Assembly: GCA_008933995.1 (NCBI GenBank)
Contig: WARS01000012.1
Span: forward strand, 2,232,001 to 2,296,000
Length of the DNA: 64,000 nt
From: Datnioides undecimradiatus
Lineage: Eukaryota; Chordata; Actinopteri; Lobotiformes; Datnioididae
Reading direction: 5' to 3'
Shown in pieces: positions 25,940-38,151 of the stretch. The position numbers and the translations under genes are program-made. Numbering within the stretch: position 1 is the stretch's first letter; every line of letters starts with the position of its first letter. Below the pieces are notes generated by a model that saw only the letters and a list, made by a program, of their open reading frames with translations, ran no database searches and was not told the DNA's origin.

Positions 25940-26215
25940 GAATATATAAACAACTATTAATTGGATTGCCATACAGTTTTTAAAAACCTTTATGATCCCA
26001 GAGGATGCATCAAAACAGCATAACAAGGTCATCTTAGTTCTTTTTAAAGGTCACCACGAGTTAGAGACAAGTGTAATACAGTGAAATGCCATGGACGGAT
26101 GGATTGCTACTCAGATTCGTTCAGTCTTTAGAGTCAGTTTGATTGTCCATTGCTTGACGAAATACCTGCACCAATAATTTTCCTATCGATTATACCTGCC
26201 AGCCATGTTTGCATC
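25940..26215 (+). repeat. Degenerate teleost interspersed repeat
   Basis: AACAACTATTAATTGGATTGCC opens the block, then ATGATCCCAGAGGATGCATC, and near the end TTGCTTGACGAAATACCTGC with a pyrimidine/CAGCCATGTTTG close. These stand in the same order as a widespread fish repeat whose consensus I recall as CAACTATTGGATGGATTGCC...ATACCTGCA. Heavily mutated and non-coding. Confidence 0.5.
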
Positions 26216-26234
26216 TCTCAAGTACCGCTTTGCT

Positions 26235-26400
26235 TAATCATCACATAGCCGATTAGTTGGGCTTTTTGATTAATCTATGACTTGATTAGTCTTTTAAATG
26301 TCAACAAAATAGTGACAAACACCCATCACAAGTTCTGAGAGCTGAAAACCACCACCTGTCAGAAACTAAAACGAATTTTCAGCAAATTGCCACCCCAGAG
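26235..26400 (+). repeat. Second copy of the 8885-9115 repeat family
   Basis: GATTAATCTATGACTTGATTAG is followed by AAATGTCAACAAAATAGTGAC, CCCATCACAAGTTCTGAGAG and a CAGAAACTAAAACGAA block. It aligns in order with the copy at 8885-9115 and with the common teleost family recalled for that copy. Confidence 0.55.
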
Positions 26401-27106
26401 ACGCTGCAACCAGACATGTTTGTCATTTGTTCCTGAAAACCACCGAAACTTAATTATCAAAATAAGTGCCAGTTCATTTTCTGTGGACCAGCTCATCAAT
26501 AAATCGACTTTGTTTCTTAGCACCATTTCACATAATTCACTCAAACACATTCACACACAGAGGAGCCAACCATAGGCATCAAATACTTAAACGCACATAT
26601 ACCTTCACGAAGTGATAACCGGCAGACTAATGACTTTTGACTTACGTCTGTACTGAATTTGAAAGTATGCAGAGGCTCAGTTGGCGTGGCAACAGCACAC
26701 AGTGATATTTCACAATGTTTTGATGGTAATTAATTCCACCTTTGATTGCCCTCTGGAAATTCATTCGATTGGATGTATCTCTCTCCTTCTCAACCTTATG
26801 CCCTTTTGTCTCTAAATCCAGCTAACCCTACACATGCTACGTACTTTCTTCGCACCCTCTCAGTGAATGAAGGGGTGTGAAAAGACAATAGAGAGGCTGA
26901 CAGAGATGTATAGATTCAGAGCGAGAACGTGGTGTGTAAATGTCACACGTCCCCATGTGCTCATTAGCAGCGTCCACATTAGTCTTGCTTCCCCTGCCCC
27001 TTCCCCTCCTCTCTATCGTCCTTTTTCCACCTGTTCACTTTCCCTCAAGGAGAAAGGACGGGGCACATTTGGATCATCGTGTCTTTGAAGAGGAATGGCC
27101 ACTAAC

Positions 27107-27178
27107 CTGTAAATAATGCATGCGCTGTTCCGGCATGTGTCACAGTTGGCCGTGTCCTGTCCGGTTCGATAGGAGAGT
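27107..27178 (-). CDS. insyn2a: insyn2a 72 nt internal exon
   Basis: On the minus strand, the acceptor TTCCCCGCAG is followed by A, which completes a Gly codon. Then come 23 codons, LSYRTGQDTANCDTCRNSAC followed by IIY, then AG of a split Ser codon and the donor GTTAGT. It encodes residues 412-434. The CDTC and SAC cysteines and the whole stretch are near-identical to mammalian INSYN2A. At 72 nt the exon is a multiple of three, so skipping it would keep the frame while removing the cysteine cluster. It is too short for ordinary ORF finding and was located by reading the expected family sequence across both splice junctions. Confidence 0.95.
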
Positions 27179-30000
27179 CTGCGGGGAAGATAAGAGTTGT
27201 GAATGAGTAATTACAGGACTCGTTAAGCTGCTCCCTCACACCTTCCTTTCTCATCTTGTTTGTCGTCCCTCGTTAGCACGGCTGAAGTAAATGAGGGTGA
27301 TGAGGAGTCACGCTGCCCTCCTGAGTGGCCTGTGTCCGGCAGCCAGGGCACAAAGACCCCAGTGTCGGCCATTAGCTGTGGCTGACTGATTGGAGGTCAG
27401 ATAAGGCAAAGCAGTACAAAGGAAGAGTTTCTTGGCTGCAGTAAAAGTAGGTTTTGATTAAGAACTTTTGTCGGGATTGTTACGTTATCTTACTGTTATT
27501 TCAGAAATGTTATGATGAAATAATTTTAAAAAACTAATAATGTGGGCAATAATAATTATTTTCCTTATTATTTTTACATAAAATGTGAGAAAAAAGAAAC
27601 GCTGCTTGGCAGAACTCAGTGTGATGCTCTCTATTTAGTGTCAAGAAGTCCCACCATTGATTAATCCATTTTGTAAAGGATAGTGTTATAGAGCACATAG
27701 TAAGTCATTTCCATTGTAAACCACTGACTACCTAAAAGAATTGAGGATCGTTTAGAAGTTAGTTGGTCCTCTAAGCAAAAACAATTTGAAAGTTTTGTTT
27801 AGGGGCAGAAGCCCCTTGGCTTAATACAGACAGTCCATCTTTATTTCATGATATTGATTCACCAAATTCACATGCACACCTATCAATATCCTATTATATT
27901 TGATCCTGCGCACATCATTCTGTTATCAGTTGTCACTGAGATAAAATATCATGAAAGTTTTCATTACTTTTATTTTTGTTTCTCACGGGGCAGCTGGAGA
28001 TCAGGTGACGGCCCTGAATGAAACTGTCTGGTTACATGCCTCGAAGGCTCAGCGGCTTTTTTTTTATCGGATTAGCATGTGGAAATGCGCATATTGATTG
28101 ACAGCAAGAGCTTCTCCTTGTTATTAATGACATATGACAGTGGACGTACTGTGGACTCACTCCACCGATGACATGGACTAGAAGGAAATCCTCAGCTGGC
28201 TGGTTTTTATGGTTATGGCCCGTGCGCTGCTGCATCGACAGAAACTGAGTCTTGTAAACCCAGTACAGATGTCAGGACTCTTGTAGCTGGTATTTACTCG
28301 GGTATTGTCCTTCATCAACCACTCTCCTTCACAATCAAGTGGTTATATAATATCACACTGTATAGTCAACACACAGCTAAGCAGTTGTGCGTCCAAACTA
28401 TACACAACTGGCACCCACATGTCATAATTTTGCTTTTATCCACCCACATTTAACTATATTAGCTTTTGAGATTTCTTGCCCTCATCTCATTAATAGTGGA
28501 CATCACAGCCATGAAAAAACATCCTAACTTCTGTCTTTTTTCAGATTCTCCGCAAACTGATAAACACTGGTCACAGCGAGGTCTCAGGAGTATCTACAGT
28601 TGAATGAAATTCTATTTACACCCGTTGTATTGGGGTAGATGAGCGAGAAAATCTTCTCCGTTTTGCTTTTGTAGGAACCATAAAACAGTCAGTGCCATAC
28701 ATTAAGGTTTCTCTAATGAACATGGCTGCAGAGCCACTGGATTCTTCTCCCCATTGAGGTTAATGTGCTAACTTTCACATTTATTTCCCATCTCTCATCT
28801 TTGCAGGAGCGGAGACATTTTTCAGATCTCTCTCAGGGACTCTTGTCACGCTGCCCATAAGGAGCGGCACCAATAAAAATTAAACCCCTATCATAAATTT
28901 CCCCTCCTTATCTGCTCCTTCCTGTGCTATATGCGCTGACAGGTATATTAGAGGTGGTGATATCAATATTGTTATTTAAGGCTGTCGCAGCATGAGGTAA
29001 TGGGGAGGTTTTGAGAAGAGGACGAATGCAGTGATATGGCGAGGTTTGTTTGAAGTGTTCTGATTGCATTAATTGAAATTAAGTGGGTTGCCATTGGAGA
29101 GATGGTGACAGTGCAGTTGTGAAGTTCAAGGCCATTTTCACTTTCTGCCCAGGTGAGCTGATCAATAAGCAGCCAATGGGGGCACGGGCAACCGGATCGC
29201 GTCCTTTGAACAACTCACCCTTATTCTCTCCATCTCTCACCCTCATGCTGTCTAGATCTCTTTCTCCCTCTATCTCTCATCCTTCAGCACCCCTCTCTCA
29301 CACTGAGTTGATAAGAGAAAATAAGAGAGCAGAGCTCATTTCAGCAGGCCCCCCTGGGGGGAGCAAAGCCAAAAGTGCCATTAACAATATATTTATACAC
29401 CCTACCCGCTTTGTGCTCCTAGGTGAGCTCTCCCAAAGGTCGCTGAGTGGGTGGGAGTCCAAAGGCATAAAAACATGGACGCATTCACTGTGCTAATAGG
29501 CAACAAGTCCCCATGAATGTGATTAATTGGGTCTGGCCTGCCAACCGACTTGCTGATGATGCAGCAGATTTATTTCCAGGCTTTGTGTTGTTGTTGATGC
29601 AACCAATGATGTACTCTGGAACCGCATCACACCCTTCACACTGTGTTTTATGCCCAGGGCAGGGCTGCGTTAAAGAGATACATGCATCTGCGTGTTTGTG
29701 TATGTGTCGTCCTTGCATGCCAGCTGTATGGTGACCAAGGCTGTTTAAAAAAAAAAAAAGCGATGATTGGTTTCGGGGCACTTTCTTGGATTTGCACAAA
29801 GCTCTCCAAGTGAAACGAAATCAAAAACGAAACGAAATCAAAGTGAATACATTTCAAAATATTTAGATCTTTGATAACAAGTCAAAGATACAGGCGAACG
29901 ATTTTGGACAGGGGTCAGTGGAGCATTTTAGTTAGAAATGCCAATCTCAGACAACCGAACTTCATATCTGACCGTCTTTTGTTTTCTGCCTCAGGCTTTG

Positions 30001-30090
30001 ATTAGCTCAGCAACTAAGGTGTGATGGTTTGCTCTTATCTGTAGCAGCCTAGCGGTCTGAGTTTGCTTCCAGTTTTGCCCTTTTTCACCT
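30001..30090 (+). repeat. Possible degraded tRNA-derived SINE head
   Basis: TTAGCTCAGCAACTAAGG resembles a Pol III A box, and about 50 bases later GGTCTGAGTTTGCTTCCAG resembles a decayed B box as in fish SINEs. A pyrimidine-rich piece near 30215-30280 could be the rest of it. The match is weak. Confidence 0.25.
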
Positions 30091-31043
30091 TACACTTGAC
30101 TGAGGTTTCATGCTTTCCATGTTCAAGGACATTGAGGATATGATATTAAGAAACTTTGAAATGGGAATTTAAAGTAGTCAAAATAACTTCAAGGACATGT
30201 GGATGCTTCCTCTTTGCAGCTCTCTCCTCCTTCTCTTTCTCCCTTTCCCCCCCCATACCACACACTTTCTGTCTTCTTACTAAAGTCGTTCAGATCCAGA
30301 AAACAGTGGGGAAATAAAAGTTTAAATATTTAAGGTTCATTACTGAGGACGTTTTCTTGTTGAAATGGCTCTTTGGTCCAGGCTGATTCGAAATCTGACT
30401 CTACAGTTTCTTTAAGCAGAGATCAATCAGTGGAAGATCATGTTTATCAAGAGCTTTTTACAATATTTCAGTTTATTTTTTCCTTTCCTGCGTGTGTGTG
30501 TGTGTGTTTGGGAGGGGGCCGCTTCTTATTAGTCTCACCACATTAGCCACTGCATTTCAATTCATGTCTGAGCTGCATGTCACGAACGTACGCACGGTGA
30601 TGAATGCACTCGGCAGAACATTTCTTTCAATGTCCAATGAAAAATGAATGTCATATAACATAAGCAGTTATATATCAGATGTAATTGCACTCGCAGTTCA
30701 CCTATAGCCTGTGGGCACTCCTATTTGTTGTGTCAGTGACATTTATGTAACGGGGGTGTGAAGTTAATGTAGCGTGACTAAAGCTGCATCGGAAATTTTT
30801 GCTTGGCTTGCTAAAAATTCGACTTTGGGAATTGGAAATGCGTACAGGAGGAAGACGCCGATGTGTTCACGTGCAAACGCAGAGGTTCACTTGGGCTAAG
30901 ATGGATTACAAGAGGCTTATGCTGCTCACTGACTTCAACCAAATGTAGGCTTTTGTAATTAATGCATGGATTGTTTTTTATTGTATGTGACCAGATGGCC
31001 CCATTAAGCAAAAGTCACTAATTTTCATTTACAAATGAAGCTG

Positions 31044-31084
31044 CTCTCCTCTCCTCTCCTCTCCTCTCCTCTCCTCTCCTCTCC
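31044..31084. repeat. (CTCCT)n pentanucleotide microsatellite
   Basis: About eight perfect 5-base units with no interruption, all pyrimidine on the plus strand. Confidence 0.95.
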
Positions 31085-32645
31085 CATCCTTCCCGCCTGC
31101 AACTTTAGACACATCTGATAAGCCAGATGTGTTTGGCAGCACAGAGAAGATGGCTCCCCATGCTGCACCACATGTCTGTTTACTTTTCCACTTGCAACAC
31201 ACTTTTATGAGTGTGGTGATAAGAAGATTATGGCTGCTTTGTGAAAGATTGAAGTAGAATAATTGCCTTTTTAGGTGGTGTAAACTCAGACTGTTGTAAG
31301 ATCTGTTTCTTGCTCAAGCCCCGTTGAATAGGAGTTACACCCTGTCATTCAGTCAAGTTGATATTGAGAGTTGCTTTCATATATTTTGGAGCATTTGTGG
31401 TTATGTCCTCCTTGTTTGTAAGTGTGACGTGTGTGTGTGTGTGTGTGTAATTCCCACAGGTGTTGGACTCCAGGTCGGTATGATGTTGATTATATAGATT
31501 TTCTCACTCTGTACCTCGCCACTGTGCTGGTCAAAACAGATAGGGATCTGAGTGCAGAGCCCTAGCAATTCACTCAACAAATTGGCCATTTTGTTTGCCT
31601 CATCCCTTTGGATAGACAATCCTCTATTTCAGCAGCCTAGATGCTATCTGCGGCCCTTTTGTATATACTCAGTATCCATTGGACAGTAAATGGCTTTTTC
31701 ACAGGCCATGGCTTTTTCAAAGGCCTTGGACTTACCAGATAAACATGGCATGCAGCTGGATGAGGCCAATTATCAAATGTCCAGTTTTATATTCCAGTAG
31801 AAGAAATAACAGACCATGAAAGTGTCACTTCAGAATGGTGTTTATTCTTTCACTTACATTTCTATATTCAAACATATTGGAAAATTTAGAAAATCACCAA
31901 TCTGCATAAACTGTTTTATTTAGATAATAATGTATCATAAATGTTATTGTCCACATTTTATTTCATATTTTCTGTTTCTTGACTAGCAGTACTTGCTTTT
32001 TTCTTTGTTTTCTACACACTATGTTAAACACCAAGACAGGTTCCTCGTTTGGGAAAACCTACTTGGCAGTAAAACAGATTCAGATTCGTAGCGATGGTAG
32101 AAGAACACTTCTGGTTAATACAAGCTACTTTACAGAGGATACTGACCCGACACACAGTCATCTTTTCTGAGTCAGTTTCATTCAAAAATAGTGAGAATGG
32201 TCTGCCTCTCCCTAAATTTGAGTTGAATGTGGTTTAAGGGCAACATTCAAAGTCATAGTTCATAGTCCACAAACCGCTCGGGCCATATTGAGTGAGATGA
32301 TTTGTCTGTAAATAAGTTCCGCAGTAGCTCCCCAGACATATCTGGAGGGAAATCATCACAAAAGGACATTGTGCTGTAATGGCGCTGTGGGGCACATCAG
32401 GTGAAAGCCACATCATCCCAGCTACATGCCACTGTGATATCTTTTTTTCAACACCCTCTGGGTGGTTCAGGCAAGGCTCTGCTGAACAGCTGTCACACAT
32501 TCAAGCGTGTCCTAAGATGTAGAAATAACGTGACACATCAAGAGGGTATTTTTCCTGTTCATGCTGAATCATGAATGTGATCTGTGTCTCTGATGTTTCC
32601 TTAGCTTTACTCTGTGAAAAGCTGATTTATAGATACATGACATTA

Positions 32646-32667
32646 TTTTTTTTTTTTTTTTTTTTTT
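32646..32667. repeat. T22 homopolymer
   Basis: Uninterrupted run of 22 T on the plus strand, 230 bases from the insyn2a donor. Confidence 0.95.
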
Positions 32668-32896
32668 GCCAACTTATGCTTGAAAGCAGCACAAAACAGG
32701 GAGGCCTTATTGAAACCCAGCAGACTGGGTGACAGCTCCGGTGTGGCCGACCCATGGGTTTCGTCAGTGTTGTCATGAAATTCAGTGTCAGCTTAGTTGA
32801 CTGCAGTTGACTTAGTGGCGCTACAACAATCTTTGGCCTCATGATACGTTCAGGGTACTCTAATATGAAGCACAGACTATAAGTGAGATGTCTTAC

Positions 32897-34133
32897 CCTT
32901 CTCTGTGGGCCTCCCCCTTCTCCAGCTCCTGGATGACCCCCAGCAGCACTTTGATGGTCTCTTGGCTGGAGCTGATGAGATTTTCCATGGCCTGGAGCTG
33001 TGCTTTGACATCCCCATCCTGATTCATAGGCACTATTTGCTTACAGGCCTCCTGTGTTTGGTCGGGCGGTGCCCCACCAGCCTCACCACCTGTGCAGGGT
33101 GACAGAGGCTCCTCCATGCCCCGTAGAGGCCGGGCAGATAGCTGTCCTGTGTGGCACTGTGCCTGTGTTGTACAGCCTCTGTTGGAACGTGGTAGCGTCT
33201 CACTCTGCAGCCCGTTGAGCTGCAGGGCCTTCTTCCGCTTGCTCCGCACAGATGGACTGTCCAGGCACTCCACTTGGGTAAGGGAGTTCCAGGCGATGGG
33301 CCCCGTAACCTTGGAGGCCCTGTCCGGCAGGGTTCGGGACGAGCCCTCCTCCAGATTGAGCAGCTGCCTCTTGGTTGAGCGGTCTGTATCGGCCTCCCTG
33401 TGTTGTAATCCTGTCCTGGCTTTGGATGGGACACTGCAGAGCTGGTACTCTGCCTGTGCTCCAGCTCCGCTTCCTCTCTGTGTGTCTGCAAGGCAGTCTG
33501 TGTCTGCAGAGCAACTGAGCAGCAGCGCGTCAGAGCACAGGCCATCAGGTGCAGTGTGCTGCTCCACTGTGGCAATGCACTCATTAGTATGGAGCAGAGC
33601 CCTGGTCCTCCGGACTCCACTCCCCCCGCAGGCTCCCTCCTCCTCTTCCTCATCTAAACCCTGCTCAGCAGCTTTGGACTGCTTCACCTCCATAACAAAA
33701 CCGTTATTCTGACCTTTATAAGTTTCCACGGCCGCCACGTGTTTAAAGGTGTGGCCTTTCTTGCGCTCAAAGGGAAAGGTCTGATAGCGTTTCTTCAGGT
33801 CAGGGGACGTCTGCACGCCTGTGCTCCTTGTGACGTTTGGGATGGATCTGCGGGCAGGGACGGTCATGTACTTGCGATACGCCACTTTGTATGAGATCGG
33901 CTTGCCACCTTTCCCCGCTGCCTGCAACTCCGCCTCTCTCTGCTCGTTCTGTGCCTCACAGATATCCTTGAAACGTACTTGCAGGGCCTTGTTTCTCTTC
34001 CTCACCTGTCGACTGGCTTCCAGGGAATACTTCACCTCCAGTGCCAGCGAGGTGGAGGGCAAGGGCGCTGCCTCCGAGTCAGACTCTGAGTTGGTGAGCA
34101 TGCATTTGCCACCCTGCTTGCTCACCATGTTTC
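32897..34133 (-). CDS. insyn2a: insyn2a first coding exon (inhibitory synaptic factor 2A)
   Basis: A minus-strand exon: acceptor CTCTCAG with a good pyrimidine tract, five bases of 5' UTR (GAAAC), ATG at 34128, and donor GTAAGA after GG of a split Gly codon. It encodes residues 1-411 of 495. INSYN2A is a scaffold-like component of inhibitory postsynapses found near gephyrin. Visible family marks are the MVSK.GKC.LT.SESD start, a charged helix RKRNKALQVRFKDICEAQNE (about residues 42-63), the YRKYMTVPARRSIPNVTRST block (about 84-103) followed by GVQTSPDLKKR, an acidic/low-complexity middle, and the coiled-coil LISSSQETIKVLLGVIQELE just before the donor. The start context has A at -3 and G at +4. 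Human INSYN2A is about 479 residues, so the length fits. INSYN2B, nested in DOCK2, is the alternative, but the sequence favours 2A. Confidence 0.97.
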
Positions 34134-34785
34134 CTGAGAGGCAGGGAGAAAAATGCTGCGTTAATCATTGGTAATGAATCGCTCAGACAAAGAACTTTGC
34201 TTAACTGTTACATCCCACTCCACAGAAACAGACGCTCACTTAAGCTTTGCATTAATGAATTTTATTGTAAGTGCTTTTATCAGACATTTGTCATTATGCA
34301 TACCAAAAAGCATAGTTTAAAAGTTTTAAAGGCGCAGGTTTTTCTCACATTTTAAGTCATTCTCTTGATAATTGAGTTTAACAAGAGTAATTGACTTTGA
34401 CAGTGAATATAGTTCCTACATCGACACTGAAGGCGTGGTGGTGTTATGGAAGTCCTGAGTTATATGCATGTACAGTACGTCTGTTCTCGAAAGAAAACCT
34501 TGTCTCTGTTTGTTTAAAATATCTTTTTGCTAAGGTTTTATGCTTGCCAGTCTTTAATTTACTGAAGAACAAGGGTTATCCTTTCATAACATGCCATAAA
34601 AATAGTCCCTGCAGATTTCCATGATCTCTTTTCCTACCAGTTCCTTCTCCTCTTCTACTTTCTAAGCTGATGAATGTCTTAGGTTACGTGGGAACTCTCA
34701 CACAATTAAATGCACTTTTTAAACAGTAGCATTATGCTGGTGACTGTTCTGACTATGACTGTGCCTGAGGTCTGCTGTTTATTTC

Positions 34786-34830
34786 CATGGATCATTAGGT
34801 TCAGCAGGACTCTGAACCTAATGAACCATG
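34786..34830. other. Strong DNA/RNA hairpin
   Basis: TCATTAGGTTCAG at 34792-34804 is exactly complementary to CTGAACCTAATGA at 34812-34824 across a 7-base loop. After one A/A mismatch, five more base pairs (CATGG with CCATG) extend the stem. It is 18 paired bases in all. It lies about 660 bases 5' of the first coding exon of insyn2a. It is shorter than a usual pre-miRNA. Confidence 0.85.
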
Positions 34831-37800
34831 TTACAGTTAATAATTAAGTAAAAATAGGATTTTTTGGTCTCTTTGGGAGCACATTCACACTCCTGTAGCC
34901 TTTTTGAGGACAGCATCTGTTCCATTTCCAGTTCTTAAACGACCAGAAATAGGAGAACTTGATGGAAAAATGGATTCAATACCTGCACACAGACCAACTT
35001 TTGTTTGATATCCGTACAACAGCCTTCTAAGGAGAAACATCCCATGCACGGATAATATAAATTATCTTTCCTTGGTACGACAAATATGGTAGCACAATCA
35101 CAACTCTGCAGTTTGCCCCCGATGCTCTGACACAAATATAATTTGCCTTCTGCCTGCTGATTTACAATAAGCAAACACTCCACACGCTCCTACAGATGCA
35201 AAATCAGATAGGGCAATTATCCTTCTCAGCTTATCTGCTATGACTGCTCTCTGTCAACAGGGAATGACTTCCTATTTCAGACCAGTCTGTTTACTTACCT
35301 GGGAGCTATAGAGTGGACATTTTGTCTTTCTGTCTTCTCCATCACATTATCGCCCTGCCTCTGTGTTATTAAATTATAATCTTGGTGTCTGGCTCTCTTT
35401 GGAGAGAGACAGCCAACTATCTTTATCCATCTGATCTAAGATCTAACAGTCTCATCTACAGACATTAATAGCCCCTTGTAGACTCGCAGTGTCATCTATA
35501 AAAGTCGCAGTTTTACATTTTGGCATAATCATTCACTCTTTTTTTTTTTTTGCTAAAGATGCTCTGGCGATGTGCCTGCTAAGGACAAAGCAACATAAAA
35601 GTCATCTTATGGCCAGTGACGGCACGCTTAAGATGTTCTTGCATGTAACACTCTCGCATAAATTCTCCAAAACTGGAGGGCTGACCTCCCACAGTGAGTA
35701 TGAGAACTCAAGACGGCTTTGCTGTGAATAAAATCTTTGCTTGGTGCATTATACCTAACTTTCAGAGTAGTCCAGGTGCCAAATATCTCATGGTCACTGG
35801 GACTCCTTCTGATACGGCCCTGTCATGTTTAAACAGAGACCTTAGTCATGTTTTTCTTATAAAGGAAACCCATGTTTGAAACTTAAAAAGCCATTACAGA
35901 CAGATGGACCCAGCTATGGTACAGATTGACAGTCCTCCCCCGAAACTGTCCAAATATTGCCCAGTAATATCACTGGAAACACTGTCTGAGAACAGCACAG
36001 CATGCCCATATAGACAGGTTAGAGATGGCAGCTTTCTGCTGTGCTGGCAGATGTTTGTTGGATTCTCAACAGACAGGTAATTACTGATGTGACTAAATGA
36101 CCAGGGAGGACGGTGCAATGCAAACTGTCTGTAACCCCCACACAAACGACATGAGGAAAGATATTCTTCCACCTCTACAGAACATACTGCGAGAGATGTG
36201 TATCAGCAAGCATCCTACGGTGTGTGTGTGTGTGTGTGAAAAGTGGACAAAATGCAACATATTCACGAGTTCTCAAGAAAGTGTCAGCCAAAGAAAGATC
36301 ATGGGGATCGGGAAAGAAAGCACACAGCGTAGTTATCAGTGGGAACAACAAAGGAACAGCACTACCATGATGATCTCCCCTGTTGTATTGTACGTGTGTA
36401 ATCACTTAATGACTCCTGACCCCTCTTGTCATTAGGTTGATTGAGCAGTGAAAGCAGAGGGACATCTAACAATGTAAAGGCTGCATATATTGCACAATCC
36501 AATACTTTAATTTTCTAATTAGAGAGGATTTTTTTTTTCCTGCTTCTGCAACGTTTATCTAATCACCGGCATTGCTGCGCTCCCCTGGTCCGTCAGTGTC
36601 CGTGTTCTTTCCCGGTTTGTCCAAAAGATGACATTTTGAATAAGAGATTAAGCTGTTACCTTACATACCCTCTCTGCCAATGAGGTCAGTGTATACGCGA
36701 TGTTCCAAACTAGGCCCGAAATAAACATAATATTCAATATCTGCAGGTTTATATTTGAGTAGGATTCAAGGTGCCACCCCGTTCTAAACCGGCTGGAATT
36801 GAGAGATGAATGTAGCTTGTCAGCACAAACAGCAACAGTTCTTTTTCCCATTACTTTCGTCTCTTTTTGCCTGCACAATGCGTATAGTTCCATGGTATTG
36901 TATCACATCCTCATTTAAATTTGATCCTTTTTGACATGCAAGCACTGCAGGCTGAATGATGTGTCCCTGGCTCCACATATCTGATTTGTTACCCATTGGG
37001 TTCAGGCCCGGGCGACTGCAGCAGCACTCGTATCTCACCTCCGGCTGGAACACCACCCTCTGGCCTCTTGCATAAACAGCATGACTCATCACGCGAGGCT
37101 GTGACAACTGCCCCTTCATAGGGTGGCCCTGATTTTTTTTTTTTTTTCATTTCATTTTATTTTATTTTATAAGTAAGTGAAGTGAACTGACCCACTATTT
37201 TCTACCCAGTAGGGCGGACCAAAAACAGACCTCGCAGGGTCATGTGCGCATGGCAAAACACATCAGCCATGTTCACATCTGACCTTGTTTTAGCAGCACA
37301 GCTCACATGGCTGTCATACTGGCACCATGGGTCATTATTTGGGTTATTTCTAGGGACGCAAGTGTATTTTGCCCACCATGAGAGCCTGTTTAGCACGGCT
37401 GGTTCCTGGGAGGATTCTCTCCACTAATTCAGCCGTTCTTTGAAGGTTTGGAGTGCTGCAAGGACAAAGCAGATTACTGCAGTAATGCAATTCATTATTC
37501 TTTGATGGGAATGGTCTTTATGTGCAAAGCACATGCTCATTTAACACACCTTGAATTTAAAAATGGGTCCCCAATACTTGCATTATTTTAAACGGCGTAT
37601 GAGTCGGCAGTTTTGTGAATGGCACTTAGCTAATTGAACTTTTGGTTGCCGGGGGTAAAATCTTAAAAGGTGGAAATTTCAGTGTCCTGATTAAACCTGG
37701 GGATTGAATGTTTACCGAAACTTTGCGCCTGACTAATTTTGTTTTATCGCTTCTGCTCCACCGAAGGGAAAATTCATTAATATAGTGTGCATCACAAAAC

Positions 37801-38151
37801 CAGTGGTTTGATTAAACACTGGAAATATGCCGTACATGTCAATTAAGAACAGCTGCCTAAACAGCTTTTCTTGTTGGAGCAATTAACAGGGTGTTTCATT
37901 GAGCTTTGCCGTCATCTCATTATTTCTTTAACATTACTTGTGTTTAATCTTTCTATCTTTTTATGCACAGTGTATGTTTAAGCCATTTAATTGGCATTTA
38001 ATTAGCTGTGAGCTGTTTAGTTATACGCTATTTGGACGCAAACCTGATCCACTTTTGGTTGCTGAGCTGTTTTGGATGGTTTAGGGGAAATTCAAATAAG
38101 GCAACACACGATCATATTGGACAAAAGTATGTTTCCAGCGGTTTGAAACAG

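Larger units (their letters stand above)
17674..27106 (-). other. insyn2a: insyn2a intron (9.4 kb), also within the dock1 intron
   Basis: The minus-strand donor GTTAGT is at 27106-27101 and the acceptor CAG is at 17676-17674. The intron contains a CA tract at 20958-20985 and two adjacent old repeats at about 25940-26215 and 26235-26400. An open frame at 18239-18682 on the plus strand has no recognisable protein features. Nothing else stands out. Confidence 0.85.
27179..32896 (-). other. insyn2a: insyn2a intron (5.7 kb), also within the dock1 intron
   Basis: The minus-strand donor GTAAGA is at 32896-32891 and the acceptor CAG ends at 27179. The intron contains a possible degraded SINE at about 30001-30090, a CTCCT pentanucleotide tract at 31044-31084, short GT tracts near 30491 and 31430, and a 22-base T run at 32646-32667. 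Confidence 0.85.

Noticed and set aside
33092..33712. 206-codon plus-strand frame opposite the insyn2a exon
   Set aside because: Antisense shadow of a GC-rich coding exon; the minus-strand frame is the conserved one. The overlapping minus-strand frames at 33033-33653 and 33200-33514 are shadows too.
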